64,000 nt of DNA from Billgrantia azerbaijanica (GCA_004551485.1 SBLD01000004.1:241888-305887), one strand, 5' to 3'; numbered from the stretch's first letter, positions 45,190 through 55,770 are shown. Numbers and translations: made by a program. Notes: generated by a model not told the origin, from the letters alone.

Positions 45190-45338
45190 ACACATGATAC
45201 CCGCTGAGAGGGCATCACATAAGCGGTGGCCATGACCGGCATCATGACACACTTTGCCTGGCCGCCGGCGGGCGTGGCACCGTGGCGTGCGCTAAGGCAT
45301 CATGGAGTGGCATGCCAGAGGGCCGAGCAGGAGCGCCA

Positions 45339-45932
45339 ATGAACGCAAGACGAGAGGTGACCGGCCTGATCCTGGCCGGTGGCCAGGGCCGCCGCATGGG
45401 CGGTCGCGACAAGGGGCTCGAGCCCTTCGCTGGCCGTCCGCTGGTGGCCCATGTGCACGAGCGGCTGGCGGGGGAGGTAGCGACGGTCTGGATCAACGCC
45501 AACCGCCACCTCGAAGTCTACCGGGCGCTGGCCGACAGGGTCGTGGTTGACCGCGAGTCGGGGTACCAGGGCCCGCTGATGGGCATCTACAGCGGCCTGT
45601 GCGCGGCCACCACCCCCTGGGTGCTGGTGGTGCCCTGCGACAGCCCGGCGCTGCCGCGCGACCTGGTGGCGCGCCTGGTGGCGGGCCTCGGCGAACACGA
45701 CATCGCCGTGGCGCATGACGGCGAGCGTCTCCATCCGGTGGTGGCGCTGATCCGCACGGCGCTCGCGGAGGACCTGGGCGCCGCGCTGGCGGCGGGCGAG
45801 CGCAAGATCGACCGCTGGTATGCCCGCCACCGCTGGTGCCGGGTCGACTTCAGCGACTGCCCGGAGGCCTTCGCCAACCTCAACACCGATGACGAGAAAG
45901 CGCGCCTCGAGGCGCGCCTGACCGAGGAGTGA
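45339..45932 (+). CDS. mobA: Molybdenum cofactor guanylyltransferase
   Basis: A 197-residue MobA, which adds GMP to Mo-molybdopterin to make MGD. GTP-binding LAGGQGRRMGGRDKGLEPF at residue 11, GPLMGIYSGL and VVPCDSPALP. First gene of mobA-mobB-moeA-moaCD-moaE-moaA; the stop is 8 nt before mobB. Confidence 0.95.
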   Translation: MNARREVTGLILAGGQGRRMGGRDKGLEPFAGRPLVAHVHERLAGEVATVWINANRHLEVYRALADRVVVDRESGYQGPLMGIYSGLCAATTPWVLVVPCDSPALPRDLVARLVAGLGEHDIAVAHDGERLHPVVALIRTALAEDLGAALAAGERKIDRWYARHRWCRVDFSDCPEAFANLNTDDEKARLEARLTEE

Positions 45933-45940
45933 CGCCCGCC

Positions 45941-46531
45941 ATGAGTGCCGTGATCGAGACCTCCCTGCCGTTCGACGACGCCCTGCCGCTGCTGGGCATC
46001 GCCGCCTGGAGCGGGACCGGCAAGACGACCCTGCTGGAACGGCTGCTGCCGCGGCTGACCGAGCGGGGCCTGCGCACGGCGGTCATCAAGCACGCCCACC
46101 ACGCCTTCGACGTCGACCAGCCGGGCAAGGACAGCTACCGCCTGCGCCAGGCCGGCGCCTCGCCGATGCTGATCGCCTCGCGCGCGCGCCTGGCGCTGAT
46201 GATGGAGACGCCGGACCAGCCGGAAGCGGACCTGGCGCAACTGATCGAGATGATCCGGCCCCAGCACCCAGACCTGGTGCTGGTCGAGGGGTTCAAGGCG
46301 TGGCCGCTGCCCAAGCTGGCGCTGCACCGCGAGGCGGTGGGCAAGCCGCTGCGCGTGGCCGAGGACCCCTGGATCAAGGCGCTGGCCAGCACCGAGCCGC
46401 TGGCGCTGCCGCCCGGCGTGGACGCTCTCGATCTCGACGACCTCGAGGCGATCGCCGACTGGGTGGCCGCCTGGCCGGCGCGCTGGCCGCACGAGCAGGC
46501 GCCCCGGCAGGCGGTGGAGGCGCGCGCATGA
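45941..46531 (+). CDS. mobB: Molybdopterin-guanine dinucleotide biosynthesis adaptor MobB
   Basis: A 196-residue P-loop GTPase with Walker A AAWSGTGKTTLLERLLP at residue 20, KHAHHAFDVDQPGKDSYRLRQAGA and LVEGFKAWPLPK. It assists MobA. The C-terminus is extended past the usual 170 residues with a Trp/Ala-rich tail. It overlaps moeA by 4 nt. Confidence 0.94.
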   Translation: MSAVIETSLPFDDALPLLGIAAWSGTGKTTLLERLLPRLTERGLRTAVIKHAHHAFDVDQPGKDSYRLRQAGASPMLIASRARLALMMETPDQPEADLAQLIEMIRPQHPDLVLVEGFKAWPLPKLALHREAVGKPLRVAEDPWIKALASTEPLALPPGVDALDLDDLEAIADWVAAWPARWPHEQAPRQAVEARA

Positions 46532-47781
46532 GTCTGTCGTGTTTTGATCTCGGCGAGCGCATGCTGAGCGTGGCGGAGGCGCGGGCGGCCACGGCCGAAC
46601 TGGTCACGGCCCCCCTGCCGGCCGAGTGGCTGCCGCTGGAAGCCCTCCACGGCCGCGTGCTGGCCGAGGCGCAGGTATCGCCCATCGACGTGCCGCAGAA
46701 CACCAACGCGGCCATGGACGGCATCGCCCTGGCCTGGCCGCAGGCGGGCGCGCCGGCGAGCTGGCCGCTGGTCGGCGAGGTGCTCGCCGGCCAGCGCCGC
46801 GAGGCCGCGCTGGCCGCCGGGGAGTGCGTGCGCATCACCACCGGCGCGCCGCTTCCCCCCGGCGCCGACACCGTGATCATGCGCGAGCAGCTCGACGAGC
46901 AGGGCGGTTGCGTCCAGGTACGCCACCCGCAGTCGGTACGCCGCGGGCAGAACGTGCGCAAGGCTGGCGAGGACATCGCCCGCGGCGCCACGGCGCTGGC
47001 CGCCGGCACGCGCCTGGGCGCCGCCGAACTCGGCCTGCTCGCCTCGCTGGGCATGGCCGGCGCGCGCGTGCATCGGCGCCCCCGGGTGGCGCTCTTCTCC
47101 ACCGGCGACGAGGTGACGGCGCCCGGCGAGGCGCTGCCGGCGGCCGGCATCTTCGACGCCAATCGCTTCTCGCTGCGCGGGCTGGTCACCGAGCAGGGGG
47201 GCGAGGTTGTCGACCTCGGTATCCTGCCCGACGATCAAGGGGCGATCGTCGCCGCGCTCTCCGACGCGGCGTCGCGGGCCGACCTGGTGATCACCAGCGG
47301 CGGGGTCTCGGTCGGCGAGGCGGACCGGGTGCGCGCGGCCCTGCAGGAGGTCGGCGAGCTGGGCTTCTGGAAGATCGCCATGCGCCCCGGTCGGCCGCTC
47401 GCCTGCGGCCGGCTCGGGGAGCGGGCGACGCCGTTCTTCGGCCTGCCGGGCAACCCGGTGGCGGCGATGGTCACCTGCCTGCAGTTCGTCGCCCCGCTGC
47501 TGGCCCGGCTGCAGGGGCGTACCGAGCCACTGCCACGCCGTCTCACGGCGCTGGCCGAAACGTCGCTGGCGAGCCGCGCGGGGCGCGTCGACTTCCTGCG
47601 TGGCGTGCTGGCAAGCGACGCCGAGGGTCGGCTGTGGGTGCGCAGCACCGGCCGCCAGGGCTCCGGTATCCTTTCTTCCATGGTGGCCGCGGACTGCCTG
47701 ATCGAGATCGACCCCGAGCGGGCCGAAGTCGCCGCCGGCGAGCCCGTCACCGTGCAACCGTTATCCGATGACCTTTGCTGA
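46528..47781 (+). CDS. moeA: Molybdopterin molybdenumtransferase
   Basis: A 417-residue MoeA inserting molybdate into adenylylated molybdopterin. Four-domain layout with NTNAAMDGIAL near the N-terminus, ITTGAPLPPGADTV, the catalytic-domain signature FSTGDEVTAPGEALPAAGIFDANR, SGGVSVGEADRV and GLPGNPVAAMVT. It overlaps mobB at ATGA; moaC follows 12 nt later. Confidence 0.96.
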   Translation: MSLSCFDLGERMLSVAEARAATAELVTAPLPAEWLPLEALHGRVLAEAQVSPIDVPQNTNAAMDGIALAWPQAGAPASWPLVGEVLAGQRREAALAAGECVRITTGAPLPPGADTVIMREQLDEQGGCVQVRHPQSVRRGQNVRKAGEDIARGATALAAGTRLGAAELGLLASLGMAGARVHRRPRVALFSTGDEVTAPGEALPAAGIFDANRFSLRGLVTEQGGEVVDLGILPDDQGAIVAALSDAASRADLVITSGGVSVGEADRVRAALQEVGELGFWKIAMRPGRPLACGRLGERATPFFGLPGNPVAAMVTCLQFVAPLLARLQGRTEPLPRRLTALAETSLASRAGRVDFLRGVLASDAEGRLWVRSTGRQGSGILSSMVAADCLIEIDPERAEVAAGEPVTVQPLSDDLC

Positions 47782-47793
47782 GGCGCTGCTGAC

Positions 47794-48615
47794 ATGACCC
47801 TGACCCATCTCAACCAACGCGGCGAGGCCCACATGGTGGATGTCGCCGACAAGCCGGAAAGTCGCCGCGAGGCGAGTGCGTCCGGCCATATCGTCATGCG
47901 GCCCGAGACCCTGGCGCTGCTCGCCGAGGGCGGCCTGCCCAAGGGCGATGTGCTGGCCACGGCGCGCATCGCCGGCATCCAGGCGGCCAAGCGCACCCAC
48001 GAGCTGATCCCGCTGTGCCATGCCCTGCCGCTCTCCAAGGTGAGCGTCGACTTCCACCTCGACGAGGCGAGCTCGCGCGTCGAGGTGAGCGCCACCTGCC
48101 GGCTCAACGGACGTACCGGGGTGGAGATGGAGGCCCTCACCGCCGTCTCGGTGGCCTGCCTGACGCTCTACGACATGTGCAAGGCCGTGGACAAGGACAT
48201 GGAGATCGGCGCCATCCACCTGGACGCCAAGAGCGGCGGTCGCTCCGGTGACTACCGGCGCGGCGACGAGGCAGCGAAGGTGGCATCGGCGGCGCCGATC
48301 GTCACCGGCGAGGGCGAGGCCGGCGAGGTGTCGGTGGGGATGCGCTGCGATCAGGAGTCGCCGTGCGTGCGGGTCAAGTGCCTGGCCGAGCTGCGCGAGA
48401 GCCTCGGCGTGAGCGAGCTCACCGTGTCGCTCGACGACCTGCCCACGGCGGACGTCGGGGGGCTCAAGGCGGCGCTGGTCGAACGCGATCCGCGCTTCGC
48501 TCGACTCTCCGAAGGGCGCGTGCTGTGCGCCGTCAACCAGGTGATGGCGGTAGACGCCACGCCGATCACCGACGACGACGAAGTGGCCTTCTTTCCACCG
48601 GTCACGGGAGGGTGA
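47794..48615 (+). CDS. moaC: MoaC-MoaD fusion: cyclic pyranopterin monophosphate synthase joined to molybdopterin synthase small subunit
   Basis: A 273-residue fusion in a single frame. Residues 1-160 are Moa[37 protein letters not shown] and [27 protein letters not shown] with catalytic Lys residues. Residues about 190-273 are a MoaD ubiquitin-like domain: [18 protein letters not shown] ... [27 protein letters not shown], ending in the essential Gly-Gly whose carboxylate becomes the thiocarboxylate. A 25-residue linker joins them. The separate moaD gene normally found between moaC and moaE is absent, so this copy must supply both activities. Confidence 0.92.
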   Translation: MTLTHLNQRGEAHMVDVADKPESRREASASGHIVMRPETLALLAEGGLPKGDVLATARIAGIQAAKRTHELIPLCHALPLSKVSVDFHLDEASSRVEVSATCRLNGRTGVEMEALTAVSVACLTLYDMCKAVDKDMEIGAIHLDAKSGGRSGDYRRGDEAAKVASAAPIVTGEGEAGEVSVGMRCDQESPCVRVKCLAELRESLGVSELTVSLDDLPTADVGGLKAALVERDPRFARLSEGRVLCAVNQVMAVDATPITDDDEVAFFPPVTGG

Positions 48616-48617
48616 AC

Positions 48618-49067
48618 ATGATTCGTGTCCAGTCGGCCCCCTTCGACGCGGGTACCGAGCAGCAGGCGCTGCTCGATGGGCGTACCGAGGTCGGCGCGGT
48701 GGTCTGCTTCACGGGGCTGGTCCGCGACTTCAACGAGCGACCCGAGGTGAGTGCCCTGACCCTCGAACACTACCCGGGGATGACCGAGGCCGCACTGCAG
48801 GAGATCGTCACCGAGGCCGAGGCGCGTTGGCCGCTGCAAGGGGTGCGCGTGATTCATCGCGTTGGACGGATGGCGCCGGGAGACCCTATCGTACTGGTAG
48901 CCGTGGCCAGCGCGCATCGCCGCGCAGCCTTCGAGGCCTGCGATTTCATCATGGACTATCTCAAGACCCGGGCGCCTTTCTGGAAAAAGGAACACAGCGC
49001 CAGCGGCGATTACTGGGTCGCCGAGCGCGAGTCCGACCAACGGGATGCCAGCCGCTGGGAGGGATGA
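48618..49067 (+). CDS. moaE: Molybdopterin synthase catalytic subunit
   Basis: A 149-residue MoaE that, with the MoaD domain, converts cPMP to molybdopterin. Motifs: [49 protein letters not shown] and the catalytic-lysine region [11 protein letters not shown]. It starts 2 nt after the moaCD stop and overlaps or abuts moaA. Confidence 0.96.
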   Translation: MIRVQSAPFDAGTEQQALLDGRTEVGAVVCFTGLVRDFNERPEVSALTLEHYPGMTEAALQEIVTEAEARWPLQGVRVIHRVGRMAPGDPIVLVAVASAHRRAAFEACDFIMDYLKTRAPFWKKEHSASGDYWVAERESDQRDASRWEG

Positions 49068-49069
49068 CA

Positions 49070-50062
49070 ATGGGTCATCAACTGATCGACAACTTCGGAC
49101 GACAGGTCCGCTACGTACGCCTTTCGGTGACGGATCGCTGCGATTTCCGCTGCGTCTATTGCATGAGCGAGGAGATGACCTTCCTGCCGCGCGCCCAGGT
49201 GTTGACCCTCGAGGAGCTCGCCATGGTGGCGCGAGCCTTCGTCGAGCTGGGGGTGGAAAAGATTCGCCTCACGGGCGGCGAGCCGCTGGTTCGGCGCAAC
49301 GTGGGTCAGCTCGTGGCAGACATCGGTGCGTTGCCGGGGCTCAAGGACTTCGCCATGACTACCAATGGGGCGGGGCTGGGCAAGCACGCCCGGCAGCTGC
49401 GCGAGGCCGGCCTCCAGCGGCTCAACATCAGCCTGGATTCCCTGGACCCGACGCGCTTTCGTCGCCTGACCCGCACCGGCGACCTCGAGCGGGTGCTGGC
49501 CGGCATCCGCGCCGCGCGCGAGGCCGGTTTCGAGCGCATCAAGCTCAATGCCGTCGTCCTCAAGGGGCGCAATGAGGACGAGGTGCTCGACCTGGTCGAC
49601 TTCGCCCGCGGCGAGGGGCTCGACATCAGCTTCATCGAGGAGATGCCGCTCGGCGATGTCTCCGACCACTCGCGCGCCGAGACCTACTGTTCGAGCGACG
49701 AGGTCCAGGCGCTGATCGAGCAGCGCTACCCCCTGCTGCCCACGACGGAATCCTCCCTCGGCCCGTCGCGCTATTTCCGCATGGGCGACAGCGATACCCG
49801 TATCGGCTTCATCTCCCCGCACAGTCACAATTTCTGTGCGAGCTGCAACCGCGTTCGCGTCACCGTGGAAGGGCGTCTGCTGCTGTGTCTCGGCAACGAG
49901 CACTCCGTGGATCTCCGGGCGGTGCTGCGGCGCCATCCGGGTGATATGGCGGCCCTCAAGGAGGCCATCATCCAGGCCATGCCGCTCAAGCCGGAACGCC
50001 ACCACTTCACCACCGACGGCGATGTTCAGGTGGTGCGCTTCATGAACACGACGGGGGGATAA
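49070..50062 (+). CDS. moaA: GTP 3',8-cyclase MoaA
   Basis: A 330-residue radical-SAM enzyme, first step of Moco synthesis. N-terminal [4Fe-4S] motif CDFRCVYC, C-terminal cluster motif [10 protein letters not shown] with a further Cys 13 residues on, and the terminal Gly-Gly needed for activity. ATG 49070 has GGGAGGG 6 nt upstream; ATG 49064, overlapping the moaE stop, is an alternative. Last gene of the Moco operon. Confidence 0.96.
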   Translation: MGHQLIDNFGRQVRYVRLSVTDRCDFRCVYCMSEEMTFLPRAQVLTLEELAMVARAFVELGVEKIRLTGGEPLVRRNVGQLVADIGALPGLKDFAMTTNGAGLGKHARQLREAGLQRLNISLDSLDPTRFRRLTRTGDLERVLAGIRAAREAGFERIKLNAVVLKGRNEDEVLDLVDFARGEGLDISFIEEMPLGDVSDHSRAETYCSSDEVQALIEQRYPLLPTTESSLGPSRYFRMGDSDTRIGFISPHSHNFCASCNRVRVTVEGRLLLCLGNEHSVDLRAVLRRHPGDMAALKEAIIQAMPLKPERHHFTTDGDVQVVRFMNTTGG

Positions 50063-50212
50063 TCTCCCTGTCATGCCCCCTTGCTTGCCGGGATCGTGGA
50101 AAAGTCCGGGCGGATTTTCCGCGACTTTTCTTGCCAAGCGACCATCAACGCATATACTTTTTACGAGAAAGCCGATCGGCTCTCTCGTCGTTTTCCTGCA
50201 TGGAGGAGGCCA

Positions 50213-50503
50213 ATGTCCAGCGAAACCCTGGAGCGTATCGCCCGCAACAAGAACGTGGCACGTGCCGCGGCTCGCCAGCTCAGCATGGAGCAGCTGCACA
50301 AGCTATCCGATGTCATCGGTGAGGTCATCGAGCAAAAGCAAGAAGAAGAGAAGCGCCGCGAGCAGGAAGAGGCGGACAAGGAAAAGAAGCTGGCCGAGAT
50401 TCGCGAGGCCATGCAGGATGCCGGCCTCTCCGTGGAAGACCTCGTCGGCGAGCCCCCGCGTCGTCGCCGCGGACGTCCGCCCAAGAACGCCAACGGAGGC
50501 TGA
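50213..50503 (+). CDS. H-NS-like small protein with an AT-hook tail
   Basis: A 96-residue protein. Residues 20-75 resemble the H-NS oligomerisation region: LSMEQLHKLSDVIGEVIEQ then a charged coiled coil and GLSVEDLVG. The usual H-NS DNA-binding domain is missing; instead the tail RRRRGRPPKN is an AT-hook-type motif. GGAGGAGG precedes the ATG by about 5 nt. Probably a nucleoid-associated protein. It is followed by a terminator shared with the convergent RNase J-like gene. Confidence 0.8.
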   Translation: MSSETLERIARNKNVARAAARQLSMEQLHKLSDVIGEVIEQKQEEEKRREQEEADKEKKLAEIREAMQDAGLSVEDLVGEPPRRRRGRPPKNANGG

Positions 50504-50531
50504 GGCCGTGACCGTTGCCAATGGGCCGGTG

Positions 50532-50567
50532 AAACGGGGGGCAAACCCAGGGGGTTGCCCCCCGTTT
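50532..50567. terminator. Bidirectional terminator between the H-NS-like and RNase J-like genes
   Basis: AAACGGGGGGCAA (50532-50544) pairs with TTGCCCCCCGTTT (50555-50567). A-rich and T-rich ends suit both strands. Confidence 0.8.
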
Positions 50568-50592
50568 GGTAGCGGGGCTGGCTGGCGAGCGC

Positions 50593-52275
50593 TCAGCGTG
50601 AGGCAGTGAAGGTGGGCGATTCCACCGCCATCAACTGCAGGTGAATGTCCGGTACCTGACGCAGATGCTCGGTCATCCAGGACGTGATCAATGGCTGCAG
50701 GTGCAGGCGCAATTCGGCGAGCGTGTCGGCAGCCACTGTCTTGAGCGCTTCGTCCAGCCAGTCGGCGAAGGCGTCCTCGTCCAGCGGGCGCATCCGGTGG
50801 GCATCGAGCATCAGCCGGCCCTGGCGGGTCCAGCCCGTGCCGGTGGCGGCCACCGGTATGGCCAGGTAGAGGACGCCGTGGCGCGACGACCCCTGCTCGG
50901 CGGCGAGCCCGGGCAGCGCCTCGACGTTGTCCTGGTTGACGATGCAGGGACGTTGGGGGTGGCGTGCCACCCGGCTCAGGCCATCGCCATCCAGGCGGAT
51001 CAGGTCGCCATTCGCCGGGCAGAGCGGAGCCTGGATGCCCATCGCCTCGGCGAGCTGCCGGTGGGCCTGCTGGTGGCGCGCTTCACCGTGCACGGGCAGC
51101 AGATGGCGTGGCCTCACCCAGCCGTAGAGGGTGCGCAGCTCGTCCTGGGCGGGGTGGCCCGAGGCGTGCAGCTCGGGGTGGTTGAACTCGTCCCAGATGG
51201 TGACGGAGAGCTGCCGGAGGCGGTGCTTGAGGCGCTCGATCAGCGGCTCGTTGCCGGGAATCGCCTTGGCCGAGAAGATCACGGTGTCGCCCGCCATCAG
51301 TTCGAAGCTGTGGTGGCGTCCGCTGGCCAGGCGGTTCAGGGCGGCGCGCGGTTCCCCCTGGCTGCCGGTGGCCAGCACCAGCACCTCCTCGGGCGGCAGG
51401 TAGCCAAGATCCTGCACTGGCACCAGAGGTGGCATGTCGTCGAGATAGCCCAGCCCCCGAGCGACGCCCACCATGCGCTCCATGGCGCGTCCCATCAGGC
51501 TCACCCGTCGCCCGCAGCGCTCGGCCGCCCGTGCCACGGCAAGCAGCCGGGCCAGGTTGCTGGCGAAGCAGCTCACCACCACGCGGCCGGTACACTCGCG
51601 CAGGGTGCGCTCCAGCGCGCGGGCGACGTCGCCCTCGCTGCGCGAATGGCCGGGTAGGGGGGCATTGGTGGAATCGCCCACCACCAGGTCGACGGGGGCC
51701 AGGGCGCGCAGCAGCCCGCTGCGCACCGGCGGGCCGATCAGCGGCTCGGGGTCGAGTTTCCAGTCGCCAGTGTGCAGCACCCGATGGTCGCCGGCAGCGA
51801 TCAGCAGGGCGCAGCTTTCGGGAATGGAATGCGTCAGTGGCACGAAACGGATCGTGAAGGAGCCGCTGTCGAGCGCTTCGCCGGGCTCGATCACCTGGAT
51901 GGCGTCGGTGGCCAGTCCCCGTTCGATGAACTTGGTCCGCAGCAGGCCTGCCGCCAGTGGCGTGGCGTGAATGGGGCAGCCCCACTGCGGCCACAGCCAG
52001 GCGGCGGCGCCAATGTGATCCTCATGACCATGGGTGATGATCAGGGCGGCCGGCGTGACGTCGAGCGTCTCCAGGGTCTCCAGGCTCGGCACCTGCAGAG
52101 GGGTGTCGGGCAGGTCCTGGCGCAGCATCATGCCGCAATCCACGGCGATCCACTCGTCCTCGTGGCCGTACAGTGCGAGGTTCATGCCGATCTCTCCGCA
52201 GCCGCCCAGCGGGAGGAAATGGAGGGGCGCACGGCGGCGGGGGCGAATCGTCACACGGGGTGGCTGCATCGGCAT
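50593..52275 (-). CDS. Ribonuclease J family metallo-beta-lactamase/beta-CASP hydrolase
   Basis: A 560-residue enzyme of RNase J length. The N-terminal PLGGCGEIGMN is the RNase J hallmark. Zinc motif THGHEDHIGA (HxHxDH) near residue 80, LTHSIPESCALLI, HTGDWKLDP, and in the beta-CASP part ATGSQGEPRAALNRLA and HASGHPAQDEL, then LLPVHGEARH. RNase J carries out 5'-3' exonuclease and endonuclease mRNA turnover. It is uncommon in gammaproteobacteria, which rely on RNase E. An additional rather than main role is inferred. Confidence 0.85.
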   Translation of the reverse strand: MPMQPPRVTIRPRRRAPLHFLPLGGCGEIGMNLALYGHEDEWIAVDCGMMLRQDLPDTPLQVPSLETLETLDVTPAALIITHGHEDHIGAAAWLWPQWGCPIHATPLAAGLLRTKFIERGLATDAIQVIEPGEALDSGSFTIRFVPLTHSIPESCALLIAAGDHRVLHTGDWKLDPEPLIGPPVRSGLLRALAPVDLVVGDSTNAPLPGHSRSEGDVARALERTLRECTGRVVVSCFASNLARLLAVARAAERCGRRVSLMGRAMERMVGVARGLGYLDDMPPLVPVQDLGYLPPEEVLVLATGSQGEPRAALNRLASGRHHSFELMAGDTVIFSAKAIPGNEPLIERLKHRLRQLSVTIWDEFNHPELHASGHPAQDELRTLYGWVRPRHLLPVHGEARHQQAHRQLAEAMGIQAPLCPANGDLIRLDGDGLSRVARHPQRPCIVNQDNVEALPGLAAEQGSSRHGVLYLAIPVAATGTGWTRQGRLMLDAHRMRPLDEDAFADWLDEALKTVAADTLAELRLHLQPLITSWMTEHLRQVPDIHLQLMAVESPTFTASR

Positions 52276-52427
52276 TGTCGGACGTTGTCAGTGTAACCCT
52301 CACTATACGGGATGGCCGCAATCCTCCACAATGCGCGTCGCATCGCGGTTGGTGGCGCCTGCCAAGAGCGGGGGAAGTCCGCTACAATACCAGGCCGTTT
52401 TTCCCGTTCAGTAAAGCGATGGCCGCC

Positions 52428-53282
<855 letters not shown>

Positions 53283-53356
53283 CAAAACGGGGTTCATCGC
53301 TGCGCATGGATCCCGGGCCGGTCGATTGCTGGGGATAGGTTGGCGGAGTGGTATCG

Positions 53357-54028
53357 ATGTCGTTTTCCGAACTGGTGCTGGAACCCTGGCTGCTGGTGGT
53401 GGCCGCCTTGGTGTCGGCGGCCGTGATGGGACTGGCCCTGGCGCAACGCCCCTGGCGGACGCTGCTGGCCGACACGGGGCTGCAGCACCGCTGGCTGGCG
53501 GCCACGGTGGCCGCGCTGCTCCTCTGGCAACTGCGCGCCCAGGCGGTGGACTGGCTCACGCTGCACCTGATGTTCACCACGCTCTTCACGCTGCTCTTCA
53601 AGGCGCCGCTGGCGCTGGTCATCAACCTGGTCGTCAACCTGTCGCTGGTGCTGCTGGGCCGGGTGGCCTGGCCGCTGCTCGGCGTCAACGTGCTGATCAC
53701 TGGCGTCGTGCCGGTGGTGGTCACGGTGCTGACGTGGCGGCTCGTCGACCGCTACCTGCCCGACAACCTGATGGTCTTCCTCTTCGTGTGCGGCTTCTTC
53801 GGGGCAGCGCTGGCCACGCTCGTCACCGGTCTGAGCGGGCTGGGGCTGGTGCTGCTCGCCGCCACCGACCCCGAGGCGATTCACCTGGCGCGCGAGTACG
53901 CGCGCTTCCTGCCGCTGCTGATGCCCTCCGAGGCGTTCATCACCGGGATGCTGCTGAGCATCCTGATGGTCTACCACCCCAACTGGGTGGCGACCTTCAA
54001 CGACCATTGCTATATCGACACCAAGTGA
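53357..54028 (+). CDS. CbiM-like energy-coupling-factor membrane protein
   Basis: A 223-residue polytopic protein with about six helices. The segment FKAPLALVINLVVNLSLVLLG and the ending VYHPNWVATFNDHCYI recall CbiM-type permease proteins of cobalt/nickel ECF transporters, but the N-terminal metal-ligating His of true CbiM is not present. Function unknown. It is followed after 3 nt by the convergent dinB. No CbiN/Q/O partner is nearby. Confidence 0.65.
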   Translation: MSFSELVLEPWLLVVAALVSAAVMGLALAQRPWRTLLADTGLQHRWLAATVAALLLWQLRAQAVDWLTLHLMFTTLFTLLFKAPLALVINLVVNLSLVLLGRVAWPLLGVNVLITGVVPVVVTVLTWRLVDRYLPDNLMVFLFVCGFFGAALATLVTGLSGLGLVLLAATDPEAIHLAREYARFLPLLMPSEAFITGMLLSILMVYHPNWVATFNDHCYIDTK

Positions 54029-54031
54029 GGG

Positions 54032-55096
54032 TTATAGAGGGAGTGTCAGCTGGCGGCGGGCATCCTCGGACACCAGGCGCACGCCGACGCCGAGCAGGCG
54101 TACGGGGCGCCGGCGGCGCGCCCAGGCCTGCTCGAGGAGGTGGAGGAAGCCGGGCAGGGCGGGTTCGCCGCTGCGCTCCTCCAGGGTGGTGAGGCGGAAG
54201 TCGTCGCAGCGCAGCTTGACGAAGCGCCCGGCCACCGGCGGGTGGCCGTGGCGCGCGAGGCGCGCCTCGAGACGTTCGCAGAGCGGCGCCAATGCCTCCC
54301 GGCAGTGCGCCAGATCGGGGAGGTCGCGGGCGAAGGTGGTCTCGACGCTCACCGACTTGCGCTCGCGTTCCACACGCACGGGGCGCTCGTCGATGCCGCG
54401 GGCGAGCTCGAAGAGGCGTCGGCCGAACTTGCCGAACTCCTGCAGCAGGGTCTCGAGGGGCAGGCGCTCGAGGTCGGCGCAGGTTCGGATGGCGAGCGCC
54501 TCGAGCCGCGCGGCCGTCGCCGGGCCCACGCCGTGCAGCTTGGTCACCGGCAGCTCGCGCACGAAGGCCGCGACGCGCTCGGGTGGGATCACCGTCAGGC
54601 CGTCGGGCTTCTCCCAGTCGCTGGCGATCTTGGCCAGGAACTTGCTCGGCGCCACGCCCACCGAGACGGTAATGCCGGTGCGCGCCAGGCACTCCTGCTT
54701 GAGCCACTGCGCCATCCAGGTGGCGCTGCCGGCGAAGCGTGCGACGTCGGTGACGTCGAGGAAGGCCTCGTCGAGCGACAGCGGTTCCACCAGCGCCGTG
54801 AGCTCATGGAACACCGCCTGGATCTGCTGTGACACCTGGCGATACTTGTCGAAGTCGCCGGGCAGCAGCGTCAGGTGGGGGCAGAGGCGCAGGGCGCGGG
54901 CGGTGGGCATGGCGGAGTGGATGCCGAAGGCGCGCGCCGGGTAGTTGCAGGTGGCGATCACCCCGCGCTGCTCGGCCCGCCCGCCGATTGCCAGCGGCAC
55001 CTCGCGCAGCCGCGGGTCGTCGCGCATCTCCACCGCCGCGTAGAAGCAGTCGCAGTCGGCGTGGAGGATCTTGCGATTAGCCCAGAGCCGTTCCAT
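54032..55096 (-). CDS. dinB: DNA polymerase IV
   Basis: A 354-residue Y-family polymerase. Catalytic [17 protein letters not shown] and [12 protein letters not shown] carboxylates, [16 protein letters not shown] and the HhH motif [12 protein letters not shown]. It ends with QLTLPL, a beta-clamp binding motif. It overlaps the end of lexA by 20 nt, so it is co-transcribed with its own repressor. Confidence 0.95.
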   Translation of the reverse strand: MERLWANRKILHADCDCFYAAVEMRDDPRLREVPLAIGGRAEQRGVIATCNYPARAFGIHSAMPTARALRLCPHLTLLPGDFDKYRQVSQQIQAVFHELTALVEPLSLDEAFLDVTDVARFAGSATWMAQWLKQECLARTGITVSVGVAPSKFLAKIASDWEKPDGLTVIPPERVAAFVRELPVTKLHGVGPATAARLEALAIRTCADLERLPLETLLQEFGKFGRRLFELARGIDERPVRVERERKSVSVETTFARDLPDLAHCREALAPLCERLEARLARHGHPPVAGRFVKLRCDDFRLTTLEERSGEPALPGFLHLLEQAWARRRRPVRLLGVGVRLVSEDARRQLTLPL

Positions 55097-55724
55097 TGCC
55101 ACCGCGGATAACCCCCACGCCAATCCCCTCGATCTCCAGCGCCTGGTGGCGCAGATCCACCTCGATGGGGGCGAACTCCGGGTTCTCGGCCTCGAGGGTG
55201 ACGCGGGGCCCGTGGCGGTGGAAGCGCTTGACGGTGACCTCGTCCTCGAGGCGGGCGACGACGATCTGTCCGTCGCGGACCTGCTCGGTGCGGTGTACGG
55301 CCAACAGGTCGCCCTCGAGGATGCCGGCATCCTTCATGGAGAGGCCGCGCACCTTGAGCAGGTAGTCGGCGCGGGGCGTGAAGAAGTCGGGGGGTAGCGG
55401 GCAGTAGCGGTCGATATGCTCGGCGGCCAGCACCGGGCTGCCGGCGGCCACCTCGCCGATGATCGGCAGCCCCTCAACGACGGGAGCCTCGGTAGTCGAC
55501 TCGGGTTCGGCCAGGGGCAGGCGGATGCCGCGGGAGGTGCCGCGCATCACCCGGATGACGCCCTTGCGCTCCAGCGCCCGCAGGTGCTCCTCGGCGGCGT
55601 TCGGCGAACGAAAGCCGAGCGCCCGGGCGATCTCGGCCCGGGTCGGCGGGTAGCCCAGCTCGTTCATCGTCTTGACGATGAAGTCATAGACGTGCTGCTG
55701 GCGGGCGGTGAGGGGGCGAGTCAT
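55077..55724 (-). CDS. lexA: LexA repressor
   Basis: A 215-residue SOS repressor. Winged-helix [24 protein letters not shown], Ala-Gly cleavage site in GEVAAGSPV near residue 92, catalytic Ser in [13 protein letters not shown] and Lys in TVKRF. It heads a lexA-dinB unit. psrA diverges from it, the same gene order as in Pseudomonas. Confidence 0.97.
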   Translation of the reverse strand: MTRPLTARQQHVYDFIVKTMNELGYPPTRAEIARALGFRSPNAAEEHLRALERKGVIRVMRGTSRGIRLPLAEPESTTEAPVVEGLPIIGEVAAGSPVLAAEHIDRYCPLPPDFFTPRADYLLKVRGLSMKDAGILEGDLLAVHRTEQVRDGQIVVARLEDEVTVKRFHRHGPRVTLEAENPEFAPIEVDLRHQALEIEGIGVGVIRGGNGTALG

Positions 55725-55754
55725 GCGACCTCCGAGTGGTCCTGGCGGCGTTTC

Positions 55755-55770
55755 TTGGTCAAGTATACAG
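55755..55770 (-). promoter_or_regulatory. Candidate LexA site upstream of lexA
   Basis: TTGG-N8-ACAG on the plus strand keeps one perfect half (ACAG, in GTATACAG) of CTGT-N8-ACAG, 31 nt before lexA. TATACT read on the minus strand is a likely -10 overlapping it. The other half is degenerate. Confidence 0.35.

Noticed and set aside
45156-45338. Moco riboswitch ahead of the molybdenum cofactor operon
   Set aside because: The 183-nt gap is too short and shows no matching conserved sequence or stem layout.
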